Assembly (NCBI RefSeq): GCF_003205835.1
Contig: NZ_CP029773.1
Span: 3,380,501-3,444,500, forward strand
Length of the DNA stretch: 64,000 bases
Source: Stenotrophomonas maltophilia
GTDB lineage: Bacteria; Pseudomonadota; Gammaproteobacteria; Xanthomonadales; Xanthomonadaceae
Direction of reading: 5' to 3'
Within the stretch, counting starts at the first letter, position 1; every line of letters starts with the position of its first letter. The notes beneath the pieces were generated by a model that had not been told where the DNA came from, searched no databases, and was given only the letters and a program-made list of their open reading frames with translations. Of this stretch, positions 37,914-47,904 are shown piece by piece. Made by a program: the position numbers and the translations under genes.

Positions 37914-38839
37914 GGGCGCTGCGCCGCCAGTTCGGTGATGCGGGCGCTGTGGGCGATCAGCTCGCGGCATTCGACCGCGAAGATGCCCATCTGGCCAACC
38001 TTGAATTCGATCCAGGCGAAGTCGACTTCCGGCAGCAGCTTGATCAGGTGCTGCTCGGACTCGCCCACTTCACAGATCAGCAGGCCGTCCTCGCTCAGGT
38101 GCAGCGGGGCATCGCGCAGGATCTTCAGCACCAGGTCCAGGCCGTCGTCGCCGGCACGCAGGCCCATCTCCGGCTCGTAGGAGTACTCCTGCGGCAGGGC
38201 ATCGGTCTCGTCGTTGGTGACGTACGGCGGATTGGTGACGATCAGGTCGTAGTGGCGGCCGGTCAGGCCATTGAACAGGTCCGACTTGAGCAGGGTGACG
38301 TTGTGCGCCTGCAGGCGCTCCTTGTTCTCCTCCGCCAACGACAGCGCGTCGTCGCTCAGGTCGACACCGTCCACTTCCCAGTTCGGGTAGTAGTGCCCCA
38401 TGGCGATGGCGATGCAGCCCGAACCGGTGCACAGGTCCAGTGCACGATGCACGTCACGACCTGCCAGCCACGGCTCGAAACCGCACTCGATCAGCTCGGC
38501 GATCGGCGAGCGCGGCACCAGGGCGCGCGCGTCGCTCTTGAAACTCAGGCCGGCGAACCAGGCCTCACCGGTCAGGTAGGCGGCCGGGATGCGCTCGTCG
38601 ATGCGACGCTGGAACAGTTCCAGCACGCGCAGCTTCTCGGCCTGCAGCAGGCGCGCCTGGCCGTAGGCCGGGCCGAGGTCGTGCGGCAGGTGCAGGCTGT
38701 GCAGCACCAGCTGGGTGGCCTCGTCCAGCGCGTTGTCATAGCTGTGCCCGAAGGTCAGCCCGGCTTCGTTGAAACGGCTGGTGCCGTAGCGGATCAGATC
38801 GATGATCGTGTGGAGTTCGGCGGCCGTTTCAGCGGTCAT
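37910..38839 (-). CDS. prmB: 50S ribosomal protein L3 N5-glutamine methyltransferase
   Basis: A 309-residue SAM-dependent methyltransferase of the HemK family that methylates a glutamine of ribosomal protein L3. The SAM motif [15 protein letters not shown] and the catalytic [11 protein letters not shown] are present; the N-terminal helical domain and [16 protein letters not shown] are typical of PrmB. Assignment to PrmB and not PrmC rests on the linkage to aroC and the N-terminal sequence. ATG 38837-38839 gives a normal-length protein. Confidence 0.95.
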   Translation of the reverse strand: MTAETAAELHTIIDLIRYGTSRFNEAGLTFGHSYDNALDEATQLVLHSLHLPHDLGPAYGQARLLQAEKLRVLELFQRRIDERIPAAYLTGEAWFAGLSFKSDARALVPRSPIAELIECGFEPWLAGRDVHRALDLCTGSGCIAIAMGHYYPNWEVDGVDLSDDALSLAEENKERLQAHNVTLLKSDLFNGLTGRHYDLIVTNPPYVTNDETDALPQEYSYEPEMGLRAGDDGLDLVLKILRDAPLHLSEDGLLICEVGESEQHLIKLLPEVDFAWIEFKVGQMGIFAVECRELIAHSARITELAAQRP

Positions 38840-38961
38840 GGCGGTACTGCGGGCAAAGTGGCCCCCGATTATAGGGGCTGGCGCCCGCGGCGGCATCCGT
38901 TGCGGCGGAAACGATCGGGCCGCAGCCGGTATGATGGAGCCCATTTCGCGCGGGAGCCCCC

Positions 38962-39612
38962 ATGTTCAATCGCAACGCCGGCATCATCCTGCTGATCGCC
39001 CTGGCGGCGGGGCTCGGCCTGCTGACCGCCCAGCAGGTGTTCGCGCCGAAGCCGCCGGCCAACGCCCCGGCCACCGAAGCGATCACGCTGTACCCGCAAC
39101 CGCGTGAACTGCCCGACTTCAACCTGGCCCAGTCCGCCGGCACCCGGCTGATCCCGGGCGAGCTGAAGGGCCACTGGACCCTGGTGTTCCTGGGCTTCAC
39201 CTTCTGCCCCGACGTCTGCCCAACCACGCTGGCCGAGCTGGCCGGCGCACAGAACCAGTGGGAGGCCCTGCCCGACAGCCTGCGCCCGCGCGTGCTGTTC
39301 ATCTCGGTCGACCCCGACCGTGACAGCGCCACCCGCCTCGGCGAGTACGTGCACGGTTTCCACAAGGACACCCTGGCCGCCACCGCCGACGTTCCCTCGC
39401 TGGAACGTTTTGCCACCTCGCTGGGCTTCGTGTTCCAGAAGGTGCCGGGCAAGCACTTCGACGAAAATCCCGAGGATTACACCGTCGAGCATTCGGCCAG
39501 CCTGGCCGTGCTTGATCCGCAGGGCCGCCTGGCCGGCCTGGTACGCCCCCCGTTCAACGCGCCGGCGATTGCCCGCGACCTGCAGAAGCTGACCGAGAAA
39601 ACCGCCCCATGA
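38962..39612 (+). CDS. SCO1/SenC-type copper chaperone
   Basis: A 216-residue membrane-anchored thioredoxin-fold protein that helps insert copper into cytochrome oxidase CuA or manages periplasmic thiol/copper redox state. There is an N-terminal anchor (about residues 8-25) facing the periplasm. The copper-binding Cys82 and Cys86 are in FCPDVCP, and the third ligand His is in the YTVEHSAS segment near residue 177. GGGAG 5 nt upstream supports ATG 38962. Its stop overlaps the psd start as ATGA. It is divergent from prmB. Confidence 0.92.
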   Translation: MFNRNAGIILLIALAAGLGLLTAQQVFAPKPPANAPATEAITLYPQPRELPDFNLAQSAGTRLIPGELKGHWTLVFLGFTFCPDVCPTTLAELAGAQNQWEALPDSLRPRVLFISVDPDRDSATRLGEYVHGFHKDTLAATADVPSLERFATSLGFVFQKVPGKHFDENPEDYTVEHSASLAVLDPQGRLAGLVRPPFNAPAIARDLQKLTEKTAP

Positions 39613-40451
39613 GTCTCACCACCGCCCTGACGTACGTCCTGCCCCACCGCCTGCTGTCCTCGATGGCGCGCTTGCTGGCGTACTCGGACGATCCGCGCGT
39701 GTCGCGCTGGCTGATCGACACGGTCACCCGCAAGTTCAACGTCAACCTGGACGAAGCGGCCAACCCGGACCCGCGCAGCTACGCCACCTTCAACCAGTTC
39801 TTCACCCGTGCCCTGAAGCCGGGCGCGCGCGTGGCCGATGCCGATCCGCGCAGCCTGGTGATGCCGGCCGACGGCCGCATCAGCCAGCTCGGCAGGATCG
39901 AGGCCGGACGCATTTTCCAGGCCAAGGGCCAGTCGTTCACCGCCGCCGAGCTGCTGGGCAGTGACGAGGATGCCAAGCCGTACAACGATGGCCTGTACGC
40001 CACCGTGTACCTGTCCCCGCGCGATTACCACCGCGTGCACATGCCGTGGACCGGCACCCTGCGCGAAACCGTGCACGTGCCGGGACGCCTGTTCAGCGTC
40101 GGCCCGGCGGCCGTCAACGGCGTGCCGCGCCTGTTTGCGCGCAACGAGCGCCTGGTCTGCCATTTCGACACCAGCTTCGGCCCGATGGTCAGCGTGATGG
40201 TCGGTGCGCTGTTGGTCTCCGGCGTGGAAACCGTATGGAGCGGCGAGGAGATCCCGGCCTATGGTGATCGCATCACCCGCAAGGACTACCGCGGCCAGGG
40301 CATCCAGCTGGAACGTTTTGCCGAGATGGCGCGCTTCAACTACGGCTCGACCGTGATCGTGCTGCTGCCGCCGGGCGTGGCCGAGTTCGCCCCGCAGCTG
40401 GGCGCCGAAAGCCCGGTGCAGCTGGGCCAGGCGCTGGCGAAGCTGCGCTGA
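39609..40451 (+). CDS. psd: Phosphatidylserine decarboxylase proenzyme
   Basis: A 280-residue membrane-associated enzyme that makes phosphatidylethanolamine. It is a self-cleaving pyruvoyl enzyme: the cleavage site is the GST motif at residues 246-248 in [11 protein letters not shown], with Ser247 becoming the pyruvoyl group. Asp and His residues of the maturation triad are in MPADGRISQ and YHRVHMPW. Length is normal for the bacterial family. It overlaps the SCO gene by 4 nt and is followed at once by a SMAG dimer. Confidence 0.96.
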   Translation: MSLTTALTYVLPHRLLSSMARLLAYSDDPRVSRWLIDTVTRKFNVNLDEAANPDPRSYATFNQFFTRALKPGARVADADPRSLVMPADGRISQLGRIEAGRIFQAKGQSFTAAELLGSDEDAKPYNDGLYATVYLSPRDYHRVHMPWTGTLRETVHVPGRLFSVGPAAVNGVPRLFARNERLVCHFDTSFGPMVSVMVGALLVSGVETVWSGEEIPAYGDRITRKDYRGQGIQLERFAEMARFNYGSTVIVLLPPGVAEFAPQLGAESPVQLGQALAKLR

Positions 40452-40458
40452 GGCTTCG

Positions 40459-40531
40459 GTAGTGCCGGCCGCTGGCCGGCATCTCCGTTGATCCAACGCG
40501 ACGAGCATTGCCGGCCAGCGGCCGGCACTAC
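40459..40531. repeat. SMAG inverted dimer after psd
   Basis: GTAGTGCCGGCCGCTGGCCG begins at 40459, and its inverted copy ends with GCACTAC at 40531; each arm is 23 nt and nearly identical to the arms at 34545-34617. The dimer lies between convergent psd and rraB and could act as a transcript end. This is the cleanest pair of same-subfamily copies in the window. Confidence 0.9.
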
Positions 40532-40542
40532 CGGTACGCGCG

Positions 40543-40890
40543 CTACTGCAGGGCCGGGGCCGGGCCGACGTCCATGCCGTCGTAGTCTTCCACGCCCTTT
40601 TCCGCGGCCAGGGCAGCGAATTCCTGGTTGCGGCGGTCCAGCGAGGCTTCGTCGTGGATTTCCACGCGCTCCACGTGCAGCACGTGGAACGGCGCGTCGC
40701 CCTCTTCCGGCTCCTGTTCGAACAGCTCGACGAAGCTGTAGCCCTGCGCCTGCAGGTGGTCGGCCAGTACCTGCAGCGGCTCGGCGCTGGAGTGGACGAA
40801 GAAATACCCCCACAGCAATGGGCCGTTGATGTCCCAGTCGGTGTTTTCGCGGAGGTTGGCGAACAGGTTGCGGGTGTCTTCGAGGTCCAT
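40543..40890 (-). CDS. rraB: RraB-family regulator of ribonuclease E
   Basis: A 115-residue small acidic protein of the RraB (YjgD) family, which binds RNase E and inhibits RNA decay in E. coli. Characteristic segments are DWDINGPLLWGYFFVHS near residue 18 and LQAQGYSFVELFEQEPE. The C-terminal half is rich in acidic residues. ATG 40888-40890 gives the expected start. It is 23 nt from the transglycosylase gene on the same strand. The gene symbol follows family membership; inhibition of RNase E in this organism is inference. Confidence 0.82.
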   Translation of the reverse strand: MDLEDTRNLFANLRENTDWDINGPLLWGYFFVHSSAEPLQVLADHLQAQGYSFVELFEQEPEEGDAPFHVLHVERVEIHDEASLDRRNQEFAALAAEKGVEDYDGMDVGPAPALQ

Positions 40891-40913
40891 GCGGGTTCCG
40901 GGGGTCGTGGGGA

Positions 40914-42521
40914 TTACTTGTCGCAGCCCTGCAGCTTCAGCGTCTGGCCGTGGCGCAGACTGTAGGCCGGGGCTTTCAGGCCGTTGGCGCGGGCCAGGGT
41001 CGGCACGTCGCACTGGAACTTCGCGGCAATGGCGCCCAGGGTCTCGCCCTTGCCCACCTTGTGGCTGCGCACGGGTTTCGGTCGGGCCGGTGCCGGGCGT
41101 GGCGTCGCCACCGCGGCCACCGGTGCGGTCGGCACGCTGGTGGACGCTGCCGCATCGGCCACCGGCACCACGCCGCCCACCGCCACGCTGCCGGTATAGC
41201 TGGCCGCGGTCGGGCGCTTGATCGCCGCGTTCAGATCAGCGGTGATCAGGGTGCGGGCCAGGTCGGCACGCGGGCCACTGACGCAGTTGCGCTGGTACAG
41301 GCCAGCGATGCGGGTAGTGGCGTTGATCAGCGTGCCGGCCGGAATCCAGCCATCGGCTTCATAGCGCGGGTTGAGGTTGCGCAGCGCGCGCATGTAGCCA
41401 TCACGGGTGCCATGGCTGCCCAGGCAGATGGTCAGTTCGTAGATGGTGGTGGACTTGGCCAGGCGCAGCGTGGCCGGCTGCGCGCTGATCTTCGGGAACT
41501 CCACGCCGTACTGCTGCGGGTGCAGGAAGATCCAGGCCGCGGCGATCACCATCGGCACATAGTCCTTGGTCTCGCCAGGGAACTGGTTGTAGACGCTGTC
41601 GGTCCAGAAGCTCTGCCCAGCGCTCTGCTTGAACACGCGCGCGGCACGGCCTTCACCACCGTTGTAGGCGGCCACCGACATTTCCACGTTGTTGTTCAGT
41701 TCGCGCAGGCGTTCGTTGAGATAGCTGGCGCTGGCCTCGGCCGCGCTACGCGCGTCGAAACGGGTATCGAAGCCGGTGCCGTCCGGGCCCAGGCCGAAGC
41801 GGCGGCCGGTGGCCGGCATGAACTGCATCAGGCCAGCCGCGCCGGCACGCGAGGAGGCATGCACACGGCCATTGGATTCCTTGGCCATGATGCCGAACAG
41901 CAGTGCCTCGGGCAGGCCTCGCTTCTCCCACTCCGGCCACATCACCGCGCGCAGGTTCTGGTAATTCTCGTAGCTGGTCAGCAGCGCCGGGCGCATGTCG
42001 GTCAGCCAGCGGCGGATGCCGGCCTGCACCGCCGGGTTGTACTCGACCATGCTGTCGAAGGCGTGCCGCTTGTCGTTCAGCAGCGCGGCAGCGCGCGCGG
42101 CCTCCGGCACGTCGGCGGTGAGCGGGCCGATATGGTCGGGGTCGGCTTCCAGACGGTCGCCGCCCTCGTCGGCCACGTCATCGCTGGCAGCGGCATCGGC
42201 GTCATGCTTGAGCAGGCGCTTGTAGCTGGCCAGCAGGGTGCCCATCTGGCAGCCCTTCTGCTTGACGCAGTCGTTGAGGACATCCTCCATGTCCTCCAGC
42301 GCGGCGTCGGCCTCGTTGCTGCCCTTGGGGTCGGCATTGGCGACCAGCAGCAGCGCATCGCTGTAGCGCTTCTCGGCAACGGTCATGCGCTGCTGCAGCG
42401 CATCGACCTTCGCCTTGTCCCGGGCCGAAACCCGCTGCGCATGGGCGTCGGGCGCCAGGGAAACCAGGCCGGCCAGGGCCAGCAGCGGCCAACCACGGGA
42501 AATCAGGACAGGAACGGGCAT
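40914..42521 (-). CDS. Membrane-bound lytic transglycosylase, MltD-like, with LysM
   Basis: A 535-residue exported muramidase that cleaves peptidoglycan glycan strands without water. It has a signal peptide (cleavage near APDAHA), a helical region, a transglycosylase domain with catalytic Glu in LLFGIMAKESNGR followed by AGAAGLMQFMPATGRRFGL and AAYNGGEGRA, and a C-terminal LysM domain for cell-wall binding (HKVGKGETLGAIAAKFQ). One LysM repeat is seen. ATG 42519-42521 makes the signal peptide N-terminal. It is divergent from the HerA-like gene. Confidence 0.9.
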   Translation of the reverse strand: MPVPVLISRGWPLLALAGLVSLAPDAHAQRVSARDKAKVDALQQRMTVAEKRYSDALLLVANADPKGSNEADAALEDMEDVLNDCVKQKGCQMGTLLASYKRLLKHDADAAASDDVADEGGDRLEADPDHIGPLTADVPEAARAAALLNDKRHAFDSMVEYNPAVQAGIRRWLTDMRPALLTSYENYQNLRAVMWPEWEKRGLPEALLFGIMAKESNGRVHASSRAGAAGLMQFMPATGRRFGLGPDGTGFDTRFDARSAAEASASYLNERLRELNNNVEMSVAAYNGGEGRAARVFKQSAGQSFWTDSVYNQFPGETKDYVPMVIAAAWIFLHPQQYGVEFPKISAQPATLRLAKSTTIYELTICLGSHGTRDGYMRALRNLNPRYEADGWIPAGTLINATTRIAGLYQRNCVSGPRADLARTLITADLNAAIKRPTAASYTGSVAVGGVVPVADAAASTSVPTAPVAAVATPRPAPARPKPVRSHKVGKGETLGAIAAKFQCDVPTLARANGLKAPAYSLRHGQTLKLQGCDK

Positions 42522-42643
42522 TGATGGCACTGTGTGCGAAACAGGCAGGCAGAGTAGCGGCGCCGCCAAGGTCCGGGCAAGCCGACCTTCGGACCGTCAC
42601 CGCCGGCGGTTAACATTGGGCTATTCACCACAAGGGCTGGACC

Positions 42644-44149
42644 ATGGATCCGATTCTGCTCGGCAAAGGCATCACCGACGATATTGCCGTCACCCTGCTG
42701 CCGAAACTCGGCAACCGCCACGGCCTGGTGGCCGGCGCCACCGGTACCGGCAAGACCGTAACCCTGATGACCCTGGCCGAGGGCTTCTCGCGGCTGGGCG
42801 TGCCGGTGTTCCTGGCCGATGTGAAGGGCGATGTGTCAGGCCTGGCCGTGCCCGGCACCGGTGCCGAGAACCTGCTCAAGCGCGCGGCCGAGATCGGCGT
42901 GGCCGACTATGCGCCGGCCGCCAGCCCGACCATTTTCTGGGACCTGTACGGCAAGCTCGGCCACCCGGTGCGCACCACCGTCAGTGAGATGGGCCCGACC
43001 CTGCTGTCGCGCATCCTCGAATTGAACGACACCCAGGCCGGGGTGCTCGATATCGTATTCAAGCTGGCCGACGACCGCGGCCTGCTGCTGCTGGACATGG
43101 ATGACCTGCGCGCCCTGCTCGGCCTGGTCGCCGAGGAGCGCAAGGACATCTCCACCGAGTACGGCCTGGTCAGCGCGCAGTCGATCGCCGCGATCCAGCG
43201 TTCGGTGCTGCGCCTGGCGCAGGACGGTGGCGAGAACTTCTTCGGCGAACCGGCGCTGGAACTGGCCGACATCATGCGGGTCAACCACGACGGCCGCGGC
43301 ATGATCGGCATCCTCGCCGCCGACCAGTTGGTGCTCAAGCCCAAGCTGTACTCCACCTTCCTGCTGTGGCTGCTGTCGGAACTGTTCGAGCAGCTGCCGG
43401 AAGTGGGCGACCTGGACAAGCCGAAGCTGGTCTTCATCTTCGACGAGGCCCACCTGCTGTTCGACGACGCACCGGCCTCGCTGGTGCAGCGTATCGAGCA
43501 GGTGGTGCGCCTGATCCGCTCCAAGGGCGTGGGTGTGTACTTCTGCTCGCAGTTCCCCGACGACGTGCCAGGCAACATCCTCGGCCAGCTCGGCAACCGC
43601 GTGCAGCATGCGCTGCGCGCGTTCACCCCGCGCGACCAGAAGGCGGTGAAGACCGCCGCCGAGACTTTCGTGCCGAACCCCAAGCTGGACGTGGCCAAGG
43701 TATTGAGCCAGCTCGGCACCGGTGAGGCCCTGGTCTCCACGCTGCAGGACAAGGGCGTACCGATGCCGGTGCAGCAGACGATGATCGCGCCGCCGCGCTG
43801 CCGGATGGGACCGATCACCGAGGCCGAGCGCGCCCAGGTGCGTGCCGGCAGCCCGGTCGGCACCCGCTACGACACCGCGATCAACCGCGAATCGGCCGCC
43901 GAGCTGCTGGCCCAGCGCGCGCAGAAGACGGTCGAGCAGGCGCAGGCTCCCGCCGCCCGCAGCCGCGAGCAGGACGAAGCGCAGGAAGGCGGTTTCGGCC
44001 AGGCGATCAAGGATGCGATCTTCGGCACCAAGCGCCGCCAGGGCATGATCGAGACCATGGCCAAGCAGACCACGCGTACCGTCGGCACCAAGCTGGGCAA
44101 CCAGATCGTGCGCGGCCTGCTGGGTGGCATCTTCGGCGGCAAGCGCTGA
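42644..44149 (+). CDS. HerA-like ATPase, YjgR (DUF853) family
   Basis: A 501-residue P-loop ATPase of the HerA/FtsK superfamily. Walker A GATGTGKTVT is at residues 31-40 and Walker B KLVFIFDEAHLLFDD lies near residue 265; PDDVPGNILGQLGNRVQHALRA is a family signature. The C-terminal 90 residues are Ala/Glu-rich followed by a glycine-rich tail (LLGGIFGGKR). The biological role of YjgR proteins is not established; related HerA proteins translocate DNA. ATG 42644 gives a normal N-terminus (DPILLGKG). It precedes greB after a palindrome. Confidence 0.9.
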   Translation: MDPILLGKGITDDIAVTLLPKLGNRHGLVAGATGTGKTVTLMTLAEGFSRLGVPVFLADVKGDVSGLAVPGTGAENLLKRAAEIGVADYAPAASPTIFWDLYGKLGHPVRTTVSEMGPTLLSRILELNDTQAGVLDIVFKLADDRGLLLLDMDDLRALLGLVAEERKDISTEYGLVSAQSIAAIQRSVLRLAQDGGENFFGEPALELADIMRVNHDGRGMIGILAADQLVLKPKLYSTFLLWLLSELFEQLPEVGDLDKPKLVFIFDEAHLLFDDAPASLVQRIEQVVRLIRSKGVGVYFCSQFPDDVPGNILGQLGNRVQHALRAFTPRDQKAVKTAAETFVPNPKLDVAKVLSQLGTGEALVSTLQDKGVPMPVQQTMIAPPRCRMGPITEAERAQVRAGSPVGTRYDTAINRESAAELLAQRAQKTVEQAQAPAARSREQDEAQEGGFGQAIKDAIFGTKRRQGMIETMAKQTTRTVGTKLGNQIVRGLLGGIFGGKR

Positions 44150-44163
44150 TCTGTCGCTGCCGA

Positions 44164-44198
44164 GGTCAGAGCCCTTTCCCCGGGAAAGGGCTCCGACC
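44164..44198. repeat. Palindrome of the GGTCAGA family
   Basis: GGTCAGAGCCCTTTCCC is matched by AAAGGGCTCCGACC around CGGG, with one mismatch near the outer end. It resembles the 19-bp palindrome at 6931-6971 in outer sequence and layout. It lies in the 87-nt gap between the HerA-like gene and greB. No T-run follows. Confidence 0.75.
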
Positions 44199-44236
44199 CC
44201 TCTCACCTTCGTCATCCAGAAAAGAAGTCGCATTGC

Positions 44237-44743
44237 ATGTCCCGTTGGCGTCCCCCCGCAGAAAAAAGCACTGCCCTGATCACCGCCTCCGGCCATGCCC
44301 GGTTGAAGGCCGAACTGGATGAGCTGTGGCGGTTGCGACGGCCGGAAGTGGTCAAGGCCCTGGCCGCTGCTGCAGCGGAAGGCGACCGCTCCGAGAATGC
44401 CGAGTACACCTACCGCAAGAAGCAGCTGGGCGAGATCGACCGCCGCGTGCGCTACCTGACCAAGCGCCTGGAATCGCTGCGCGTGGTCGATACCACGCCG
44501 ACCGATCCGCAGGCGGTGTTCTTCGGTGCGTGGGTGGAACTGGAGAACGTGGACAGCGGCGACACCAGCCGCTACCGAATCGTCGGGCCGGATGAGACCG
44601 ATGCTGGCCTGGGTTGGATCAGCATCGATTCGCCGCTGGCACGTGCGCTGCTGAAGAAGCGGCTGGATGATGAATTTTCGGTGGAACTGCCCGGCGGCCA
44701 GTTCACCTTTGCGGTGATCGGGGTGGAATACGCGCCTGTGTAG
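44237..44743 (+). CDS. greB: Transcription elongation factor GreB
   Basis: A 168-residue factor that rescues backtracked RNA polymerase by stimulating transcript cleavage. The N-terminal coiled coil carries the acidic tip [15 protein letters not shown] (Asp and Glu), followed by [20 protein letters not shown], and the C-terminal domain ends with [10 protein letters not shown]. Assigned to GreB and not GreA by the C-terminal sequence and the basic face. The stop codon TAG at 44741-44743 is formed by the GTAG end of a SMAG repeat (44740-44743), so the last codons may reflect insertion of that element. Confidence 0.93.
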   Translation: MSRWRPPAEKSTALITASGHARLKAELDELWRLRRPEVVKALAAAAAEGDRSENAEYTYRKKQLGEIDRRVRYLTKRLESLRVVDTTPTDPQAVFFGAWVELENVDSGDTSRYRIVGPDETDAGLGWISIDSPLARALLKKRLDDEFSVELPGGQFTFAVIGVEYAPV

Positions 44744-44834
44744 CGTCGAGCCCTGCTCGACTGCCTGCCCTTTGTAGCGCCGAGCCCATGCTCGGCTGAT
44801 GGGCATACGCAGCCGAGCATGGGCTCGGCGCTAC
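44740..44834. repeat. SMAG-type palindromes whose ends form two stop codons
   Basis: GTAGCGTCGAGC-CCT-GCTCGAC (44740-44761) is followed by a second unit GTAGCGCCGAGCCCATGCTCG at 44774 and its inverted copy ending GGCGCTAC at 44834. The left end GTAG supplies the TAG of greB; the right end, GTAG on the minus strand (44834-44831), supplies the TAG of the DUF3025 gene. The genes are convergent, and all 87 nt between their stop codons lie within this repeat. Confidence 0.9.
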
Positions 44835-45670
44835 AACGGCCACCGCGCCAGCGGCAACGGGTACTGGCGGCCGGCACGCAGCGGTCGGAAGTAATCGGTA
44901 CTGGCGTAGAAGGCGGCATCCTGTCCTTCGTACCAACCCGGGATGCCAGCCAGCGGCAGCGGACGCAACTGCAGGGGATCGGTCACAGCCCTGTGCTCGG
45001 CGATGGCGGCAGCCACCTCGGCAATGCTGGCCTCATCGTCCTTGCCCTGCACCACCACGCACTTGCCAACCAGCAAACGCCCCGGCAGCAGCGCCTGCTC
45101 CATCAGCGCATGACCGAATACCGCAGCGATGGCGATGTCACCGCTCTGCCAGCATGCCGGTTCGAACAGCACACGCCAGTCGTGCAGGTCCCACGCGCGC
45201 AGCAACGTGTTGTCGCGCACGCGCACGATCACACCGGTTTCGTCGAACTGGGTCAGTGCCGCCTGCGCGCGGTTGCGCTGGCCGGGCGGCATGGCCTCGA
45301 TATGCCGGCATTGCTGCGCATTGAGCGCCAGCTTGAGCTGCGGGTAGCGGGCCCACACCAGTGCATTGAACAGGTCATGCCAGTTGTCGGCGCGGGTGGC
45401 GATGCGGCCCTGCGCGATGCGGGCTTCATAGTGCAGGCCGTCTGCCAGCAGCGTGGCATCCTGCTCGATCAAGTGCTTGCCGGGCAGTGACAGGCGCGCA
45501 TCGAGCGCGGCGACGGCCGGCCACTCCGGGCCTTCCAACAGATCACGAACGTCGCGCAACCCGGCGAACACCGGGTGCGCGAACACCTGCGGATCGACCG
45601 CCGCACGCGGCGGCGGCACGAAGCGGCGGACACCGCTGCCGTCACCGGCGGCGGCCGTCGCCGCGGTCAC
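44831..45670 (-). CDS. DUF3025-family protein
   Basis: A 279-residue protein of a family known to me only as DUF3025; no enzyme motif is recognised. Conserved-looking segments are [15 protein letters not shown] near residue 95, the polar [14 protein letters not shown], and [23 protein letters not shown]. There is no signal or membrane segment. The start is GTG 45668-45670, overlapping the rimO stop (GTGA). The stop codon is supplied by the end of a SMAG repeat. The position after rimO may be conserved in relatives, but I could not check. Confidence 0.8.
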   Translation of the reverse strand: MTAATAAAGDGSGVRRFVPPPRAAVDPQVFAHPVFAGLRDVRDLLEGPEWPAVAALDARLSLPGKHLIEQDATLLADGLHYEARIAQGRIATRADNWHDLFNALVWARYPQLKLALNAQQCRHIEAMPPGQRNRAQAALTQFDETGVIVRVRDNTLLRAWDLHDWRVLFEPACWQSGDIAIAAVFGHALMEQALLPGRLLVGKCVVVQGKDDEASIAEVAAAIAEHRAVTDPLQLRPLPLAGIPGWYEGQDAAFYASTDYFRPLRAGRQYPLPLARWPL

Positions 45671-47028
45671 AGCATCTTGAGATCGAATGCCGGGCGGGTG
45701 GCGGCCGGCAGCGCGTCACCATACAGGTCGTGCTCGTCGCTCTCGGTGATTTCCACGTCGACGAACTCACCCACGCGCAACGGCACCTGGTCGGCGTTCT
45801 GGATGTGCACCAGGCCGTCGATCTCCGGCGCATCGGCCTTGGAACGGGCCACGGCGATATCACCTTCGATGGCGTCGACCAGGCACTGCTGCACGGTACC
45901 AATCTTGGCTTCCAGGCGTGCGGCGGAAATCTGCGCCTGCTTTTCCATGAAGCGGGCCAGGCGCTCCTGCTTCACTTCCTCCGGAACCGCATCCGGCAGG
46001 TCGTTGGCGGTGGCACCATCGACCGGCGAATAGGCGAACGCACCCACGCGGTCCAGCTGCGCTTCGTCCAGGAACGACAGCAGCTCTTCGAATTCGGCCT
46101 CGGTCTCGCCAGGGAAACCCACGATGAAGGTCGAACGCACGGTGATGTCCGGCGCGATGCGGCGCCAGTTCTGCACGCGCTCCAGGGTCTTCTCGACCGC
46201 GCCGGGGCGCTTCATCAGGCGCAGGATGCGCGGGCTGGCGTGCTGGAACGGGATGTCCAGGTACGGCAGGATGCGATTCTCGGCCATCAGCGGCACCACC
46301 TCGTCCACGTGCGGATACGGGTAGACGTAGTGCATGCGCACCCAGGCATCCAGCTCGGACAGGCCTTCGCACAGCGCCTTCAGACGGGTCTGGTAGGCCT
46401 TGTCGCGCCACATCTTCTCGGCGTACTTCACGTCCACGCCGTAGGCCGAGGTGTCCTGCGATACCACCAGCAGCTCACGCACGCCACCGCGCACCAGGCG
46501 CTCGGCTTCACGCAGCACCTCATCCACCGGGCGCGAAACCAGCTTGCCGCGCATCGACGGAATGATGCAGAAGCTGCACTTGTGGTTGCAGCCCTCGGAA
46601 ATCTTCAGGTAGGCATAGTGACGCGGGGTCAGCTTGATGCCGTAGTCGGGCACCAGGTCCACGAACGGATCGTGCTTGGGCGGCAGCGCTTCGTGCACCG
46701 CTTCCATCACGCTCTGGTAGTCCTGCGGGCCGGACACCGCCAGCACGTTCGGATAGGCCTCGCGGATCTGCTCCGGGCGCTTGCCCAGGCAGCCGGTGAC
46801 GATGACCTTGCCGTTCTGGTTCATCGCCTCGCCGATCGCGTCCAGCGACTCGGTCACCGCCGAATCGATGAAGCCGCAGGTATTGACCACCACCACGTCG
46901 GCCGAATCGTAGGACGGAACGATGTCGTATCCCTCGGACCGCAACTGGGTGAGGATGCGCTCGGAATCGACAAGGGCCTTCGGGCAGCCAAGGCTGACGA
47001 AGCCGACTTTGGGGTTCAGCTGGGACAT
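45667..47028 (-). CDS. rimO: Ribosomal protein S12 methylthiotransferase
   Basis: A 453-residue radical-SAM enzyme that adds a methylthio group to Asp88 of ribosomal protein S12. The N-terminal MTTase domain has cluster cysteines starting with [11 protein letters not shown] (Cys15) and NTCGFIDSA; the radical-SAM motif is CNHKCSFC in [20 protein letters not shown]; a C-terminal TRAM domain follows (residues about 385-450). The TRYxH-like S12-binding features separate it from MiaB: KISEG and the length match RimO. ATG 47026-47028 is favoured. A strong GC hairpin (47056-47076) lies 28 nt upstream. Confidence 0.95.
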   Translation of the reverse strand: MSQLNPKVGFVSLGCPKALVDSERILTQLRSEGYDIVPSYDSADVVVVNTCGFIDSAVTESLDAIGEAMNQNGKVIVTGCLGKRPEQIREAYPNVLAVSGPQDYQSVMEAVHEALPPKHDPFVDLVPDYGIKLTPRHYAYLKISEGCNHKCSFCIIPSMRGKLVSRPVDEVLREAERLVRGGVRELLVVSQDTSAYGVDVKYAEKMWRDKAYQTRLKALCEGLSELDAWVRMHYVYPYPHVDEVVPLMAENRILPYLDIPFQHASPRILRLMKRPGAVEKTLERVQNWRRIAPDITVRSTFIVGFPGETEAEFEELLSFLDEAQLDRVGAFAYSPVDGATANDLPDAVPEEVKQERLARFMEKQAQISAARLEAKIGTVQQCLVDAIEGDIAVARSKADAPEIDGLVHIQNADQVPLRVGEFVDVEITESDEHDLYGDALPAATRPAFDLKML

Positions 47029-47055
47029 GGAATCGCGGGACTCTGGGGGCCTGGG

Positions 47056-47076
47056 CCCCTGCCGCCATGGCAGGGG
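47056..47076 (-). promoter_or_regulatory. GC hairpin in the leader of rimO
   Basis: CCCCTGCC and GGCAGGGG form an 8-bp stem with a 5-nt loop, 28 nt before the rimO start, within a G/C-rich block (47043-47095). It could affect translation of rimO or be a repeat remnant; there is no T-run on either side. Confidence 0.35.
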
Positions 47077-47232
47077 TTCCTGGGGGCCGGGGCCTGAAAG
47101 GGCGCCAGTATACCGGGGTTGGCAGCCGCCCTCTGAACGCCCAGTCGCCCGATCACGCACAGCCGCTGACACCGCGCTAACCCGCGCAGCGCCGACAATG
47201 CAGTCCTGTTCCCCGCAACGAGGTAGATGACG

Positions 47233-47904
47233 ATGGCCGAGTGGATCACCCTGGATACGCATCACGGCCCGGTACGGGCCTGGCAGGCCCTGCCGGAAGG
47301 TACCCCGCGTGGCGGGCTGGTGGTGGTGCAGGAGATCTTCGGCGCCAACCCGCACATCCGCAGCGTGGCCGAGCGCTTCGCCGCCGAGGGCTACGCGGTG
47401 CTGGCGCCGTCGTTCTTCGACCTGATCGACGGCCCCGATGCCGACCCCGACGCCCTCCCCTACAGCCCCGAGGGCGTGAAGGACGGCCTGGAACGGGTCG
47501 CCGCACTGGGCATGGAGAAGGCACTGGAAGTGGTCCGCGCCGCGGCAACCCGACTGGCTCCCTACGGCAAGGTCGGCACGGTCGGCTACTGCTGGGGCGG
47601 TACCGTGGCGATGCTGTCGGCAGTGCGGCTGGGCCTGCCCTCGGTCAGCTACTACGGTGCGCGCAACGTGCAGTTCCTCGATGAGACGCCCAAGGCCCCG
47701 GTGATCTTCCACTTCGGCGCCCAGGACAAGAGCATCCCACCGGAGGCGGTCCACGCCCACCGCGAGAAGCTGCCGCAGATGGCCACCTTCGTCTATCCGG
47801 CCGATCACGCCTTCAACCGCGAGGTCGGACATGCGTATGATCCAGACAGCGCTACCCTGGCGCTGCAACGCACCCTGGACTTCTTCTCGGAGCATCTTGG
47901 ATGA
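47233..47904 (+). CDS. Dienelactone hydrolase family protein
   Basis: A 223-residue alpha/beta-hydrolase of the dienelactone hydrolase family. The catalytic triad is Cys120 (VGYCWGG), Asp165 (GAQDKSIP) and His192 (PADHAFNR); the glutamate before it ([11 protein letters not shown]) is the family's substrate-linked Glu. Real substrate is unknown; these hydrolases cleave lactones in chlorocatechol breakdown in a few bacteria, but most family members have no known role. ATG 47233 is chosen because GAGG is 9 nt upstream; the ATG at 47227 is too close. It overlaps the HIT gene by 4 nt. Confidence 0.85.
   Translation: MAEWITLDTHHGPVRAWQALPEGTPRGGLVVVQEIFGANPHIRSVAERFAAEGYAVLAPSFFDLIDGPDADPDALPYSPEGVKDGLERVAALGMEKALEVVRAAATRLAPYGKVGTVGYCWGGTVAMLSAVRLGLPSVSYYGARNVQFLDETPKAPVIFHFGAQDKSIPPEAVHAHREKLPQMATFVYPADHAFNREVGHAYDPDSATLALQRTLDFFSEHLG

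Noticed and set aside
45487..47097. A 536-codon plus-strand frame opposite rimO
   Set aside because: Antisense shadow of rimO and the DUF3025 gene; no recognisable domain.
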